DNA of 64,000 nucleotides from Ctenosaura bakeri. Its lineage: Eukaryota > Chordata > Lepidosauria > Squamata > Iguanidae. The first letter of the stretch is position 1. Each line of letters starts with the position of its first letter. The notes below the pieces were generated by a model. That model saw only the letters and a list, made by a program, of their open reading frames with translations. It did not search any database and was not told the origin of the DNA. The stretch lies in assembly GCA_948474755.1 (NCBI GenBank), contig CAOLHI010000484.1:620001-684000 (forward strand). The letters run 5' to 3'. Both the position numbers and the translations under genes were made by a program. Positions 22,761 to 35,908 of this stretch are shown one piece after another.

Positions 22761-25589
22761 ACCGTTCTTTTAGGATAGACAAAATCTACTGGCTGAGACA
22801 GCTACCTCATTCCCTAGTGGTGGGACCAACCATGGGAGATGTTCTGTAGCTCTATGTACAGAAATGCCTTGCTATCATAAGTACACCTTGTGACATACAC
22901 TCTTTGCCAAATATTTAAAAAAAATGTGTTATTGACTTTTTTTTAACACAAATTCAAAGAAAATGAAAAGGAGGGGAAAGAAAGAAAAGTCAAAGGGAGA
23001 GTACATAGGCTGTCAATGTGAACTAGGCATATCCATTAATATAAACATATCACATTTCTAAAAAATGTTTTCTTAGAGCTGGCATCTATAAAATACACAT
23101 ATTCATGTGGAGCTAAAGCAGTAAGTACTTTTGACCCCTGAATTATACATGTCGAATGTTTCTTTTTCCAGCCTTGAAGTACAAGTCTTTTAGCAATACT
23201 GAAGCACTCAGGATCCAATCATGTTGGTCATTAGTTACATTCCAAATCATTGTGATAATACAATGAGATATTCACCCATAATATTAATTGGCATGGTGCT
23301 TAACAAAGAGGAGACAAATTACTTTTTTTTTGCATTCTTCAATTAATGTTTGATATTTGAATGTTATAGTCCTTAGATCTAAATGACATTTTTTGCTTTG
23401 CAATGAAGAAATGGGTCTATGTAGGAATAAACAGAAGCAAATTCTTACCATGTAGCATATTCCTTGGTAAGGGTACTGAGGGCTGCAAGCTCAGTGCAAA
23501 CTAAGTGGAAAGTCCATGTGAAAACTATAGAGATTAATTATTCAGAGACACAACATTTGTAATTGCAAACTGGAACCATTTAAAGGGGGAAAATATTAAT
23601 ACTTAAAAGCCATTCAGCAGCTCCAAAAAGATTGTGAACCAAAGTCTAACCTTGATAATGCATTTCCACTAACAATACATTACTTATCCAAGAAGAATGG
23701 GGGGAAAATTGAATTATTCATTGCTGTACACTTTATATTTTCCTTCACTAGGCTTGTCTGTGCAAGAGGTGGGTCAGAGTCTGCCATCTCCAAAGGGGCA
23801 TTTATTTCACAATCACTGGAGAAAGTGAGTCTCTGCCTAGGAAAATGAGGACTGATGGAGTTTAATTAAAACCCCTTCCTCGTACCCTAAAAGAGAGCAA
23901 GATAGGGGTTGTCTGGCTGCATGGACTGCAGCCCCCACTCCTGCCACTGGTGCCTGCATCAGAAATACTTCTCTGCCACCAACCTGCTTGACCAAAACAG
24001 TCATAGCAGTAATAGTAGCAACAGCAGCAGATAATAATAATCATTATAATACATTGATGCCAAGGTGCAGCAATTAATTAATTTTAAAATAAATAATTTT
24101 CTTTATTTGATTTGCATCCCACCTTTCTCCTAGGGTTGAGATTCAAAAATAGCAACCTGAAAACAGGGGTGGACACACTCCAGAGTCTGGAGAGCCACCC
24201 CACCCCATCTTAGCTATCTCTAGAAGTCCATAGGGTCACCCTGCAATGTTGTACCTGACATTGTAGATGACCAGAGGTGGTGTTGCATCACTCCCAATTG
24301 CATTTAGACCTTTGGGATGGGTAGATCTGGCTGTTTGAGGCTGTACTACAAAATACCCTTTTCAGAATGTAGTGGAAGGGAGTGTTTCCTGGGGGACTGT
24401 GGAGTCTTTGGAGGTGTCAGTCAGAGTCCTGAGGGATGTACTAGACCCTCAAAGCACTGCATGCTATAAAAATACATTGTATTAAAAATCAAATATAAGT
24501 CAGTCTAAAACGCCTCACAGCTACACACAGCTCCCAGGAAGGGGCCTCTGCTTTTGCTTATCTGTGGGAGTGGGGGTGGGGAGGGCAGGTAGCTCATAGG
24601 ATGAAGAAGCAGCTTTCACTTCATAGGGGAGAGGAAATGAGAGCCACCTCCTGGGGATGAGGAGAACATGGACCTGCTTGAGCGGGAGCCTTATACTTTG
24701 TCTAATAGGTGTAGGAATTTGACCATTGTGAAACTGCTGATCTAATTTCCCATTATTGCAGGTCAAGCAACAGGACTCTAAACAAGAGCCATCAGGAAAT
24801 TAGCTGGACCCATAAGCCCCCTGGGACAGACCTTTTTAAGACTCTGAACCCCATCGGGCAGTGATCTCACCATGACAACAGAACTATAGAGAGTTCTTCC
24901 ATACCAAAAGGACTATCTTCTCATCCAACAAGGAAGACCAATGTTAGAGTACAGGAGGTGTTAGGCCAGACATCACTTGATACAGGCCCATGGTTGTAAG
25001 GGAGGACAAGAAATCTACTTCTTACAAAGCTGTCTCAACATACAGACTGAGGTGTCATCTTGTCCTTTTCCTCATGTAGCAAAAGGTAGACCCTGTTCAG
25101 CACTATCATCATTGAATACACAAGGATCCAGATTTTGAAAGATTAAGCATTTAAAGTCCTTGGCCTTGATGGAGACATTGATCTTTTTGGTTTACCCCGC
25201 ATTTCATTAAAAAATAATAATAATCCGAAGTTCTTTCCATCCTACTTAGGAAGAAATAGAAAATTTTGCGTGATATTGCTACAAAGAAGAGAATCACAAT
25301 AGAATTCTCATCCACTCCTACCTGAAAACCCTTCTGCATTCTTTTAGTATGTGGGAGGAGATTGTAAAGAACACCCTCAACTGTGCAAATGCAGAAGTAA
25401 TCCAAAGAACAAGGATAAGGAATCATAAACAGAAAGCAAGGTTTCAGGACCAAGGACAGCACGTGGGTCGAGGGAATTAGTCCCTTCTCTGTCATTATCT
25501 TCATCCATATCTCTGGAACAGACCATTGAAATACTGCTGTACTGAGATGTGAATAGCTGTCAGGTAACACTGTGGTTTAGATTTCTACT
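22761..25589. other. Unrecognised DNA
   Basis: Largely AT-rich, with an AAT/ATC-rich patch near 24030. A single-ended hAT-like CAGGGGTGGACAC occurs at about 24163 without a partner end. Open frames on the - strand up to 139 codons (25151-25570) have no recognised motif. Confidence 0.4.
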
Positions 25590-26460
25590 TGAGAGCCTGA
25601 GGATGTGGACAGGATCCCAGGAGAAATGACAGCTAACACATCTATACTAGATCCTTGCCACTCCTAGCTTCTGACTCAGTGGAGTAGATGAGGAGTGGTG
25701 AATGCCTCACTGCAGCAAGGGGATTTACTATCCTGCCTAAAAGAGACTGTGGTTAGACCATTACTAAAAAAAAAAAAAAAAGTCTTCCCTGGATCCCACC
25801 TTTCTGAATAATTATCAGTTAGTCTCTAATGCTTCATTTTTGGACAAGTCTCTAGAGCATGTAGTGGCCTCCAAAGGTTTCTGTATGAAATGGATTTTCT
25901 AGATCCATTTCAATCTGGCTTGAGGCCTGGTTATGAGATAGAAACATCTTTGTTCACTTTGATGGATGACCTATTCAGGGAACTGGACCCAAGGACTGTG
26001 TCCCTGTTGGTTGTGTTGGACCTCTTGGTGGCTTTCAATGCCATTGACCATGCTATTCTTCTGAGCCAAACTCTCGGATGGGACTTGCAGCTGCTGTTAC
26101 ACAGTGGTTCTGGTTGTTCCTGGAGGGATGAACTTAGAAGGTGGTGCTGGGGGTCTTCTGGCCATTGGCCTATGGGTTTCCTCTTGTCCCCCATGATATT
26201 TTACATCTATATATAACTGCAGGAAGATGTTATCCAGAGTTTTGGGATTTGGAGTCACTAATATGCTGATGACACCCAACTCCACCTCTACTTTCCATCT
26301 GATTCCAAGGAAGCAAACCAGAATGAATGGATTGTCCTTGGGGCTCAGGTGTGTCACCCAAGGGAAGGTCAAGGAGGTGGTCACGGGGATGACACCTAGC
26401 CTTGGCTGTTTCTGAAACAAGTTGCTCCCCCTATTTCATTCATACCCAGGCTAATGCAAG
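25590..26460 (+). pseudogene. CR1/L3-like LINE reverse-transcriptase fragment
   Basis: The + strand shows the central reverse transcriptase in order: DPFQSGLRPGYE (about 25899-25934), motif A as LVVLDLLVAFNAIDH (about 26008-26052, consensus DLSAAFDTIDH), and an intact YADDTQL at about 26262-26282 in a shifted frame. The polymerase Asp pair of motif C is therefore preserved but cannot be read in frame with motif A, whose second conserved Asp is Asn here. An A16 run at about 25765-25783 interrupts the region upstream of motif A. The 5' and 3' ends are missing. Confidence 0.8.
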
Positions 26461-27309
26461 GAAATAGGTCAAATAAAGTGGCCTTTATTACTCCAAAGTC
26501 ATGTATCTAGTCTCATTATTCTGAGGTTGGGCAGCAAATGAATGTATGTTATCTGGAAAAGAAAATTGCCTGATTAAAAAAAATGACATGTTTAGTAATA
26601 TATGGCACAGATCCATAGGACCATCACTGAAATGCTGCCTCAAGTAAGTTAAAATGTGGCACATCTCTCTCCATGTGGGCTTAGTGGAGAGATGGAATTA
26701 TGAGAGCAAAGTAGGTTTCCTGAGGATTTAATGAGAAGCCAGTCCTTGCTGGCAAAAGATGCCCTTAATTGACATTTGCCAGCCAAATCTCTCAAAGCCA
26801 CTTTGTTAATGTTCTTTATACAGCTTCGCACTAACAACAACAACAACAATAACAACAACAACAACTGGGGTGCCTCTTGAAAGAAATTTATAAACATTTC
26901 CAACTTTCTATAAAGATACATCAGACGCACAGCTTTCCAAGAATAACAAGATGAAAACAAAGGTGAAGAAAACAGTTCCAGTTAACTTGTAGGAGTGAAA
27001 ATGAAAGCAATAAGAAGAACACAAGCATAGAATTTAAGGTTCTTTTCTAATTTCTGACTGGTAAGGCCCTCTGAATGCCAGTCCATGCTCATTCATACTT
27101 CAGTTGGGAATGTGTGCATTAGAAACCATGAGGGAGAATAAAAATTGGTACCACTTTGAAAGCAAGGAAGGTGTATTTGGCAGGGGAATGACAGGAACAA
27201 CTGAGAGCAGGAACAATGACAGCTAGGACAAATGTCAAAGAGTCCTATAATCTTCTTGATAGGAGAGTAAGAAAGAAGGAAAGGTCTGAGACATAGTTGT
27301 TGGCAGCTT
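26461..27309. other. Unrecognised DNA with a (CAA)n tract
   Basis: Only the CAA repeat at about 26834-26863 stands out. Confidence 0.45.
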
Positions 27310-27545
27310 GTTACTCTCCTGATAAAGAGCCCTGGTGACACCGTGGTTAAATGCTGGTATTGCAGCCACAAGGTTGTGAGTTTGATCCTGCCAGGCTCCA
27401 GGTTGACTCAGCCTTCCATCCTTCCACAGGTCAGTAAAATGAGTAGCCAACTTGTTGGGGGCAATTAGCTAACACATTGTAAACTGCTTAGAGAGCACTT
27501 AGCTGATAAGTGGTGTAGAAATACACATGCTATACTATTGCTATT
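27310..27545 (+). mobile_element. tRNA-derived SINE of a second family
   Basis: The head GTGGTTAAATGCTGG (A-box-like) and GTTGTGAGTTTGATCC (B-box-like) is followed by a body with AACTTGTTGGGGGCAATTAG and GTAAACTGCTTAGAGAG, the common LINE-like 3' tail of squamate SINEs. It ends in a CTATTG repeat. Distinct from the family at 22545. Confidence 0.8.
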
Positions 27546-28066
27546 GCTAATATTGTTGGACTGCAATTCCCACCAACCCTATCCAGCATAGCCAGTAGTG
27601 AGGGATGATGAGAGTGACAGCTAACGGCATCTGGAAGGCCATAGATTGTCTACTCCAGGTCAATTACCTTCAAAGGGAAATGTCAAATTTAAGACCATAA
27701 AGAGTACGTGTGTGCCACTTTTGGTTGCTTAATATCAAAAGTAACAGAAAATGCAAAAGTGGGAGAGAAAGCAGGACTAGAATTCATACCTCCCACAACA
27801 ATTTTCTTAGCATGCAGGCAGAGAAGAAGGCAGAACAGGATACGTGATGGAACCTATGTAGTCCTTGAAGCAGCCAAGACATATAAGCCAAAAATGAAGC
27901 AGATGTATATGGCAGGATTGGAGATCCTTTAGCCCTCCAGAAGTTTTTGGATGACAACTCGTATAATCCCTTACCACTGTTCACAGTGGCTGAAGCTTCT
28001 AAGAGCTGAAGTTCCAAAGATCTGAAAGGCCAGAGTTTCCCATCCCCTGGCAAAAGGAGACATAGC
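27546..28066. repeat. Two opposed fragments of one dispersed repeat
   Basis: At 27550-27662 a segment with TTGGACTGCAATTCCCACCA and CATCTGGAAGGCCA, and at about 27920-28066 a segment with the opposite polarity (CTCCAGAAGTTTTTGGATGAC, AAAGGCCAGAGTTTCCCATC), resemble a MITE-like family common in reptiles. They may be the two ends of one old element with about 260 bases between. Confidence 0.4.
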
Positions 28067-29531
28067 CATAGAACAATCAAGGTTTTAAATACATGGAATT
28101 TCATGCTCAAACCCTGTATGTGCTTATTTTCCATCATCAGAATTAAACAAACTTGACTGATCCATTTGCTCTCAGCAAGGTCAATCAAGGTTGCATGTAT
28201 CTGTGTGTTTCTTTAAAAGCACTTTAAATATGCGTGTCCATTTCCCTTGCTGAAGCTGTTTACTTGGGCGCTGGCAGAGAGATGCTTGAATATAATTTGC
28301 CAACACAAAATTAGTATGTCTTGTGTGAAAAGCTTCTGACCTTAAATAACATAGGGCTTGCAGTTTGCAGAGGCTTTACCTTAAATAGATGAGACACTGA
28401 AAGTGGTCGCTTGACATATACCTGTGCACTAGATTTACATCTCAGCCTGGGCTGAAAGTCAAGAGACTGATGCAGAAAAGGTCAAATGAGATGTACGTGA
28501 TACAGGCCTGAGGGTTTAAATTTGAAAATGTGTTTAGTTCTAAACATAAGGCTCAACACCTTTATGTGTGTGGCCTTGAACTTGTTGCTGTCAAGTCTTC
28601 CCCTTCACTCCTGCCTTAGGGCTCATTTACCATCCAGCATTCATAGCAGCTTTGTCATGATTCATTAATATTAATTACTTTGCTGTCACCACATAGAGCA
28701 GCTAAAAGTCATCCTGCATGTGCTCATAAACATTAGCTGTCCCATTAATCATATCTGCTTTTAGCGCTTCCACTGCCAGGACAGGGTGTAACCTCCGCCA
28801 TCACATAATACAGAGTGGGGCTTAGCAGAGAAAGACAGTCAAAATGGTCTAGGGACTGGAGAAACTCCCCAACAATAAATGTTTGATATATTTAGGACTT
28901 ATTGTGGATACCTTTCTAAGCTGAAATTAAGCTTGGGATAGGAACAGGTTTAGGGGGCTTTTCTTCTCTTGTTTTAATAACATGAGAGTGTGGATGGATG
29001 AGGAATCATCCAATGAATCTGAATGGTGAAAGATCCAGGACAGGATAGATTCAGGATAAATAGAAGAACTGTGCACACAGCACATAGTTAAACCAGGGTG
29101 CTACAGAAGATGCAGTGATAGCTGCCATTTGAGAGAACAACAAAATTTGATTAGTCAAATTAATGGAGGGTGAGGATTCCAGTGCTACTAGCCACAATGG
29201 CTATATATTACCTTCAGGATCAGAGGAAACCTACTTCTCGATAATAGTTGCTGGAGGACACAAGTTGAAAGGTGTTTGGGGAATTCTCATAGGCATCTGG
29301 TTGGCCATAGTGGGAAAAAGTTCTGAACTAAACAGTCCTTTGATTTAGCCTATAGTGACTATCTACATGTTTAGATTCATGAAAACATTGCTGTGCTTCA
29401 CATTAACTTACATTTAGGGATGACACGGTTCTGAGCCCAGGATGTCATTTGAGTACTTCATATATCCATACATGTAACATCTGAAGCATTTTTTGTAGCT
29501 TACAGCCTGTTTATTTTGATTTAGAGTAAGT
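28067..29531. other. Unrecognised DNA
   Basis: No gene or repeat family recognised. Confidence 0.45.
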
Positions 29532-30196
29532 AGACCATTTCGCACTGTACAATTATACTGCTATGATTCCACTTTAACTGCCATGGCAACATCCCATGGA
29601 ATCCTGGGATGTGTAGTTTATGGAGGGATTAGAGCTTTCTGGCTAAGAATTCTAAATACTTGTTCCTAAATTACGGATGTGCAGTGCAGTGTTAAATTAT
29701 TCATTACCTCAGGGAAGAATGAATAATTTAATTCATTTACTCCCTATTATCACATGTCTTCAAAAACTATGCAGGTTTTGAAGAGATCTAGCATAGGATG
29801 AAAGGATGAAAGTCTCTGGTACCTGGGCAAGAAGGGGAGATTCCCCTGGTCCATCCCCACATGGCACCAGGAAAGTGGCGATGGGGAAGACAGACAAGAT
29901 TCTAGACATCTTCCACTGTCTGCTCACTGCATGACAAGCAGGAGGCAGGGGAGAAAAGGATCTAGAGGTTCTAATGTTTCCTGGGTCTCTTGCAGTCACT
30001 CATTGTGCACCATCAGAATGCAAATCTGTTCAAGGGGTTTTTGGAAACTCAAAATTACCTTTCTTGTTTTCTTTCTTTAAGCATTTGAGCATTCTTTCCT
30101 TCCCTGCCTTGAACTGCAAATCTAAGGATTCCATAGAATGTTACTTTGTCAGTTAAAGAGGAATCATAGCCCTACAATTGTGTAGTATGTAAAGCC
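29532..30196. mobile_element. GGCCYTTTC-type MITE split by about 450 bp
   Basis: The left half (29532 to about 29660) carries ACCATTTCGCACTGTAC and CTGCTATGATTCCACTTTAA. The right half (about 30105-30196) carries the matching complement: GGATTCCATAGAATGTTAC and GAATCATAGCCCTACAATTG. The sequence between is not part of the usual family and includes a perfect 14-bp inverted repeat at 29692-29731. Confidence 0.6.
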
Positions 30197-30526
30197 CAAG
30201 GTGAATTAGCACATATAAAGAGTTTTCAAGGAAGGAGTGTTTTTTCTTAAACTGAACAAATATGCAGTGCTCCCATGATCAGTTCTACCTTCTTTTGGAG
30301 TCATTCATGTTGGGCAGATGAATATTTCTAAGGCTGGCAGCAAAACATCTGACTTCAGTCTTCAAGGCACAGAGCAGATAATAGGAGCAAGGCAAAGCAA
30401 AATCCCTGAAATAAGTAAAATAGGTGAAGAAGGATGTTCAACAATGAGGAAAGGATGAAACCACGCTCACATTTGGAAGGGGTTGGGTCATGATTTTTGG
30501 AATGGTGAAGTGCTTTCAAAGACATT

Positions 30527-30622
30527 GGCCATTTCCTCACTAGACTGTTATAGTGCTATGATTTCACTTCCAACATCCTATGGAATCCTGAGGTTTGCAA
30601 TTTAGGGAGGGACCTCAAAGGT
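30527..30622. mobile_element. GGCCATTTC-type MITE, left half only
   Basis: GGCCATTTCCTCACTAGAC, GTTATAGTGCTATGATTTCA and CATCCTATGGAATCCTGAGG are present, but the mirrored right half is missing. Confidence 0.65.
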
Positions 30623-31997
30623 CATAGGCTGAAATGAAGATGTAAAAATTCTGATAGTTTGCCATCTCCAACTCTTTTGGAATGGATAAGGCCATGATAT
30701 ATGAGTAGGGCATTATGCTGAATACTCCTTGATGATAGCAAATTATTAAAATATAATTAGTTATCATCCTTTCACCTTCACTAGAAGGATAGTTCTGAAA
30801 TCTTTCCTATTGGTTTTGATACTCTTCTGGCTGCTTTGTATGTCCACTGAACACCAGACAATTCAACAAGGTTTCCATATTATCTTGGCTATAAATAGGT
30901 AAGTTTTAGAACTTATGGAGGACAGATGCTGACCGTCTTTTTTTGGCCATAGCTTGGAATCCATGCCAAATCTTTAGTATGGTTTATACATGATTTTGAA
31001 TATTTCCCGTGATATAGCTAACTAAAATCAGGCTAAAATCAGGTTCTTCATCGAGTTTTAACATCTGTCAGAAAAGTGCATAAGTATGGCTGACTGTCTT
31101 GATGGACAGGATCTTCTCTGCCTGTCATAATTGAGAATGCACTATAGGAGTGTCCACTGCAATATGAAAACAAAAGAAAGTAAAAGAAAATGATGCAACT
31201 GGACACTCCCAGGGGATATGCTTCTTGAATGAAATGCATCCACAACACGTATTATTTTTCTCCTTTGACCTCTTAAAACTTTGCCAGATGTGTGACTTTT
31301 AGGAGTGCAGAGAGGCAGGAAATGGAATATCCTTCTGGATGACCTGGGGCTGTCCACCCCAATATATGGGAGAGCAACTTTCAGCCTGTGCACCTAATGC
31401 AGCCTACAAAGCCACTCCATCTGGCCTGAAGAGAACCGCAGGCAAATCCAACTGCTCCTCAAAGCCTCACCAATAGATACTTCCCTGAAGGAAATCCCTA
31501 CTATCTGATATGAGTGATTAGAGACAGGAAGTGTTCTGTTCTTGGGCAGGCTTATTGTCTCCCTTTCAGGGGAAGGAGGGACAAAAGTGGATGTGCTGTT
31601 AGCTGGCATTTTCAAGCACTGGCCAGCAGGGCTGTGCTCCTGGACCCCTTTCACCCTATGGAAAAGGGAGAGAAGGAGGAGTGAAGCTGGGTTTGGAGTG
31701 ACATGTCAGACAGAAAATTTCCAAACAGCACTTTGGCCAGGTACTTTATGATGTCAGTGCATTGCCACACCCCTTTATCCCAAATGTGATTGTGGGAGAC
31801 TAAGAGTAGAGGAATGTGGCCCCTTCACCTATTACTTGTTGTCCACCCTTAATGTTAAGTGTGTGTCCAGGGCAGGATGGGTATAGCGGGAAAGTGGGTT
31901 ATTCAGTCAGGAGGAACACTGAATGCATGGAGGCTTCCGGAAAGCATTGTTACTTACTCAGAAAATATTAATAAGGAATCAATCCATTTTAAAAGGG
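30623..31997. other. Unrecognised DNA
   Basis: No gene recognised. A short inverted repeat (GTGTCCACTG at about 31150 and AACTGGACAC near 31198) is the only structure noted. Confidence 0.45.
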
Positions 31998-32192
31998 TGA
32001 ATTTCAGCTGGAGTTACCATGGCATAGAGGACTCCAGGACCAGGGTTTGAATCATCACTTTGCTGTGATAATCCCAGTGGATAACCTCACAGCCTTTGAG
32101 GAAGGCAATGGCAAACTTCCTCTGAAAACATCTGCCAAGAAAACTCTGCCATAAGTCAAAGTCAACTTGAAGGCACATGACAATAACAGCAG
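31998..32192 (+). mobile_element. tRNA-derived SINE, diverged
   Basis: CATGGCATAGAGGACTCCAG with B-box-like GGGTTTGAATCATC, then GAGGAAGGCAATGGCAAAC and a GTCAACTTGAAGGCACATGA tail, in the same order as 22545-22760. Confidence 0.65.
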
Positions 32193-32372
32193 AAATTCAG
32201 GAATCCCCTTTGGAAGTCTCAGTTATACACTGGACATGGGTTGTTATGGCACCATGCACTCCTCACAATTGGCAAAAGTTTAATTGGCAGACATTAATAT
32301 TTAATTGGCACTATTAATTGGCATTGATATAAATAATACCTGAGGTGACTGGAGGTCATGCTGGAAGAGGCA

Positions 32373-33181
32373 TGTTACTGACTGTAAATGTGAGATTGCA
32401 AGGCAGGTAAAGCCACACCTACCTCTTAGGCAGGAACCAAGTCATTTTCAGGCTAGTAGCGCAACCCTCCTGAGACAATAGGCTTGCAGATAATGAGCTG
32501 GACTTTTCAGAGCTGAAAGGGGAAATCTTCACCAAATTATGATTGTCTTAACTCTGACCCTGAACACCTGGATGTTTGCCTATTGTTTTCCCACCTCTCC
32601 ACAATGCTAGGCTATTACAACAGTCATTATCTTTTTGTCAGCTAACTAAGACCATTGGCTCCATCTGGACTTCATTGTTTGTGTTGCAATTCCCATTGTC
32701 CACTTGGCTGGGAGAGCAATTCACACTCATATGAGCAGGATATTTTTTTTGGGGATAAGTACCCCTGATTTCAGGCTGTCCAATGAAGTATCTCACCTTT
32801 CTGAACACCACACTGTCCATTTCATTCCTGAATGAGAACTGTCCTTAGTTGCTTATCTAAGCCATGTCCCTGCTTTACTAACTGCTCCCTGGACTGGAAC
32901 TTATAGCCTCATCCCTGAAAGTCCTCTATCACAACTTTCCTCTTTTCCTTTGGATAGTCCTTGTATGCTTGTGTGAGTGCTGGATCTTTGTGTGCTTGTG
33001 TGAATTTCTCTTCATAAAACACATTTTTAGTGTACCATTTAAACTCTCCGGCTGGTTCTTTCCTGCAAGGACCCGTAAACATGGGTGGCAGATCTCGTTG
33101 TTACCCTCCTTTCGCAGGCCTCCTGACTTTGAGCTGCGTAGATTATCACCCTACTTTTTTTTCATACAAGGGGGGTAAACA
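32373..33181 (+). mobile_element. Endogenous retrovirus-type LTR, diverged
   Basis: It begins TGTTACTG and ends GGGTAAACA, the same inverted ends (TGTTAC...GTAACA) as the LTRs at 36029 and 59990. Its 3' third, with GACCCGTAAACATGGG, AGATCTCGTTGTTACCCT and TTGAGCTGCG, aligns in order with the 3' part of the LTR ending at 34776. No clear 4-bp duplication is seen (GGCA before, AAGG after). No coding sequence. Start and end are inferred from these ends. Confidence 0.5.
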
Positions 33182-34198
33182 AAGGGGCATTCGCTGTGGT
33201 GGGTCCCCTTCTGGCACCCAAAAAAGGTTTTGGGGGCTAAAAAAAAATGGGGGAACCTGGCCCCCAGTCACTATACTATCTGTTTAATGACGCCTTCGCA
33301 TTTCTGGAAAGTGGAAAAACATTAAGGCAACTGAAAGGGGAAACAAATACTTAAGAGATCATTGTGAAAAGATGCATTTCACAGATTTCTGGGAGGAAGT
33401 CAAATCTGTTCTGAATGGCTTTCTATTTAGGAAGAATTGCTGCCAAAGGTCCTTTTGTGGCAAAGAAATACATAATTTCCCATTTATAGAAGCAGAAGCC
33501 CAATGATTATATCAAAGGAGTCTCCCACAGCTGCAGAGCAGAATTTCAGCTGGGACTATCTGGTGGAAAACTCTGGAGCAGATGCTGGTGGGATCCAGCC
33601 AAATCACAATTTATAATATTGTTTTGAAAACCACTTGGGCCAGGGCTTTTGTTTTTCTGTAAAGGGTTTTTGCCAAATAGCTTTATTCATGACAGCTGAA
33701 AAGGAACTACTGTAGTAACAAGGGAATATATTAAATCACAGAAATATGTACAAACATCTTCCAAGACAAAACATAGTTTCATGTCTATGTAAGGAATCAT
33801 CATGAGTTCCACTGGGAAGTAGCACAGAGATTCAGGGTGCAGAAACAAGAGTGGCCCCCTTGGTAAACCCTGTCCCGGGTCTACAACTTTGATATAAAAT
33901 TAATCTAACCCACCAGAGAGGTCACCTGGATGAGCATGTAGGCAACAATGGTCGTATGATTGCAAGAACCAGGTCAGGCCAGTAAACTCCCCAGTCACGT
34001 AGCCACAGGAGACCTCAAGCTGTGCCAACCCATGATGGACAAAAGATCATCAGCCTTTAAGGAGCCAGCTTGAAGGGATTAAGAGTTTTCCCACAAAGTG
34101 GGCACTGGAAGCAATAAAACCTTATCAGGCAAAATCCATCTCATAAACTCACACTGCAACCCAAAGCGGCAGAAGATCCTGATACTTGGGTAACACCT
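33182..34198. other. Unrecognised DNA between two related LTRs
   Basis: About 1 kb without recognised retroviral domains. Since the LTRs on either side have the same orientation and related sequence, it may be the remains of a deleted internal region, but no primer-binding site or gag/pol motif could be made out. Confidence 0.35.
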
Positions 34199-34776
34199 TG
34201 TTATCTTCCAATATCAAAGAAGGTCCCAGTGTGAAGTTGTTTTCCATTGCTGTCCCCTTCGTTCTTCCTGGGAGAGGATTTTCCCTCAACATAAATTTTT
34301 CCTACAAATAGTCCCTGTTTTTGACTAGTTTTTTGGATGTCTCCCAGTCATACCAACTGACCGTTCCCCCTCTCAATAGCCGCATTATCCCCTCAGTGTC
34401 TCTTCGCTGAGTTCCTTTTCTTTCACTGCTTTCCAGACCAAGGACTTTAGGAAAAGGTGCAGTATCACCCAAACTATGAATCCTTCAACAATCCCTTTAT
34501 CTTATTTCCACTCTTTATTTTTCTTTAGCCCTTGGATGTGTGTGTGTGAGTGAGTGTTTGCGTTGATGAGTGTCATTACTGTTTAATAAAATCATTCACT
34601 GGACCTTTTTGTGTGATTTCTGACATGGCCCGACCCCGTAAAAACTGGGCAAAAGATCTCGCTAGGTTACCCTGCCTCTTGCATTGCTACTGCTTGTGCT
34701 CTGTTGAGCTTACTTTCCCCATCACTTGTAACATATTGCAGTGTCCCTCGGAGACCCCCAGATTTTCAGGGTAACA
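34199..34776 (+). mobile_element. Endogenous retrovirus-type LTR, diverged
   Basis: The right end CAGGGTAACA matches the ends at 36029 and 60898. An AATAAA signal lies at about 34577, followed by GGCCCGACCCCGTAAAAACT and AGATCTCGCTAGGTTACCCT, closely similar to the R/U5 part of the LTR at 60700-60898. The left end TGTTATC at 34199 is a guess, as this copy is shorter (578 bases) than the 0.9-kb members and may be 5'-deleted. No target duplication found. Confidence 0.6.
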
Positions 34777-35908
34777 CTCGGGTTCAGATCTAGTCTTGGT
34801 AGATGAGTTCTTGTCTGAGACTGATTAGAGGATGTGCTTGCATTGTAAAGTACTAGACCAGTTGTTGCTGGAAGCTAAATTGAAGTGGGAAACTTGCAGC
34901 TGAAAAGAAATTTGTCTGTCAACATCTGTGAGAGTCCACAGAGAGACATTTGATCAGAGCTTAACTGAGAAAGATCAGAAAAGATCAGGATATCTCCTAT
35001 TGCTGGCTGAATAACTGAATAAGATTTTCAATTTAGAAGTAAATTATCCTACTTCTGCATTTCATGTAAAATCTCAAAAAAAAAATCTCCCTTTTAAACA
35101 TTTCTTGTTCTGTTTTCAGCTTTTATTTTACCATATGGAATTAGTAAATTAGCTGTACAAATAAGTAGATCGAAATGTACAATATGTAAATATACAATAT
35201 ATTCAATATTCATTTTCATTATCAGTATTAAACTCTTTAAATATTACGGAATCATTGTGACTCTTACAATTCCTTTGTTAATTATTCTTGGTATTTTTTT
35301 TCAAATGTTTATCTCTCATTTTCCTCATTTTCAGTCAGTATTACAAAGGTTTAGCCACCAGGCCTACTTTGGATTCTATACAGTATATAAATGTAGTGCA
35401 GTGAATTGAAACAAGCATTTAAAAGAGGTTGAGACCCTCTTATCTGGAAATCTGAAATCCAAAAACCTTTTGCTGCCAGCTGCCCACTTCCACTTTCAAG
35501 GCGGTGGCTGTGGCACTCCTGCTCATATATTTCTCACATCCTTGGCCTCCCTCTCTCTTTTTGCCATCAGCCACTTGTTTCCCCTTCAAAGCAGCAGCTG
35601 CAGAACTCCTGATAATTTGTTTCTCAGATCTGAAGATCACCACTGCTGCTGTCTCAAAAGCAGAAGGGGTGGCTGGTGGCAAAAAGAGACTGAGGGTCTG
35701 AGAGATGACTGAGAAGGAGCACCTGAGCCATCACCTCAAAGGCAGGAGTGGGCAGCTGGTGGATTAAAGAGAGATTGAGGATCTGTGAAATGGTGGGAGT
35801 GGCAGATTCACGCCGAGCACTATGTTTGGATTCTTGCCATTTCACAGATGCTCAGTCTCTCTCCAACCTCATACACAACACAAGAAGTGAATGACTGAGA
35901 CCCTTCCT
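34777..35908. other. Unrecognised DNA
   Basis: No gene recognised. Open frames on both strands near 35440-35845 lie in moderately GC-rich sequence with a GGCAGNTGG-type periodic look but no domain. Confidence 0.4.

Noticed and set aside
25151..25570. 139-codon - strand frame as a gene
   Set aside because: Hydrophobic, Phe/Tyr-rich composition as expected from AT-rich antisense sequence; no motif.
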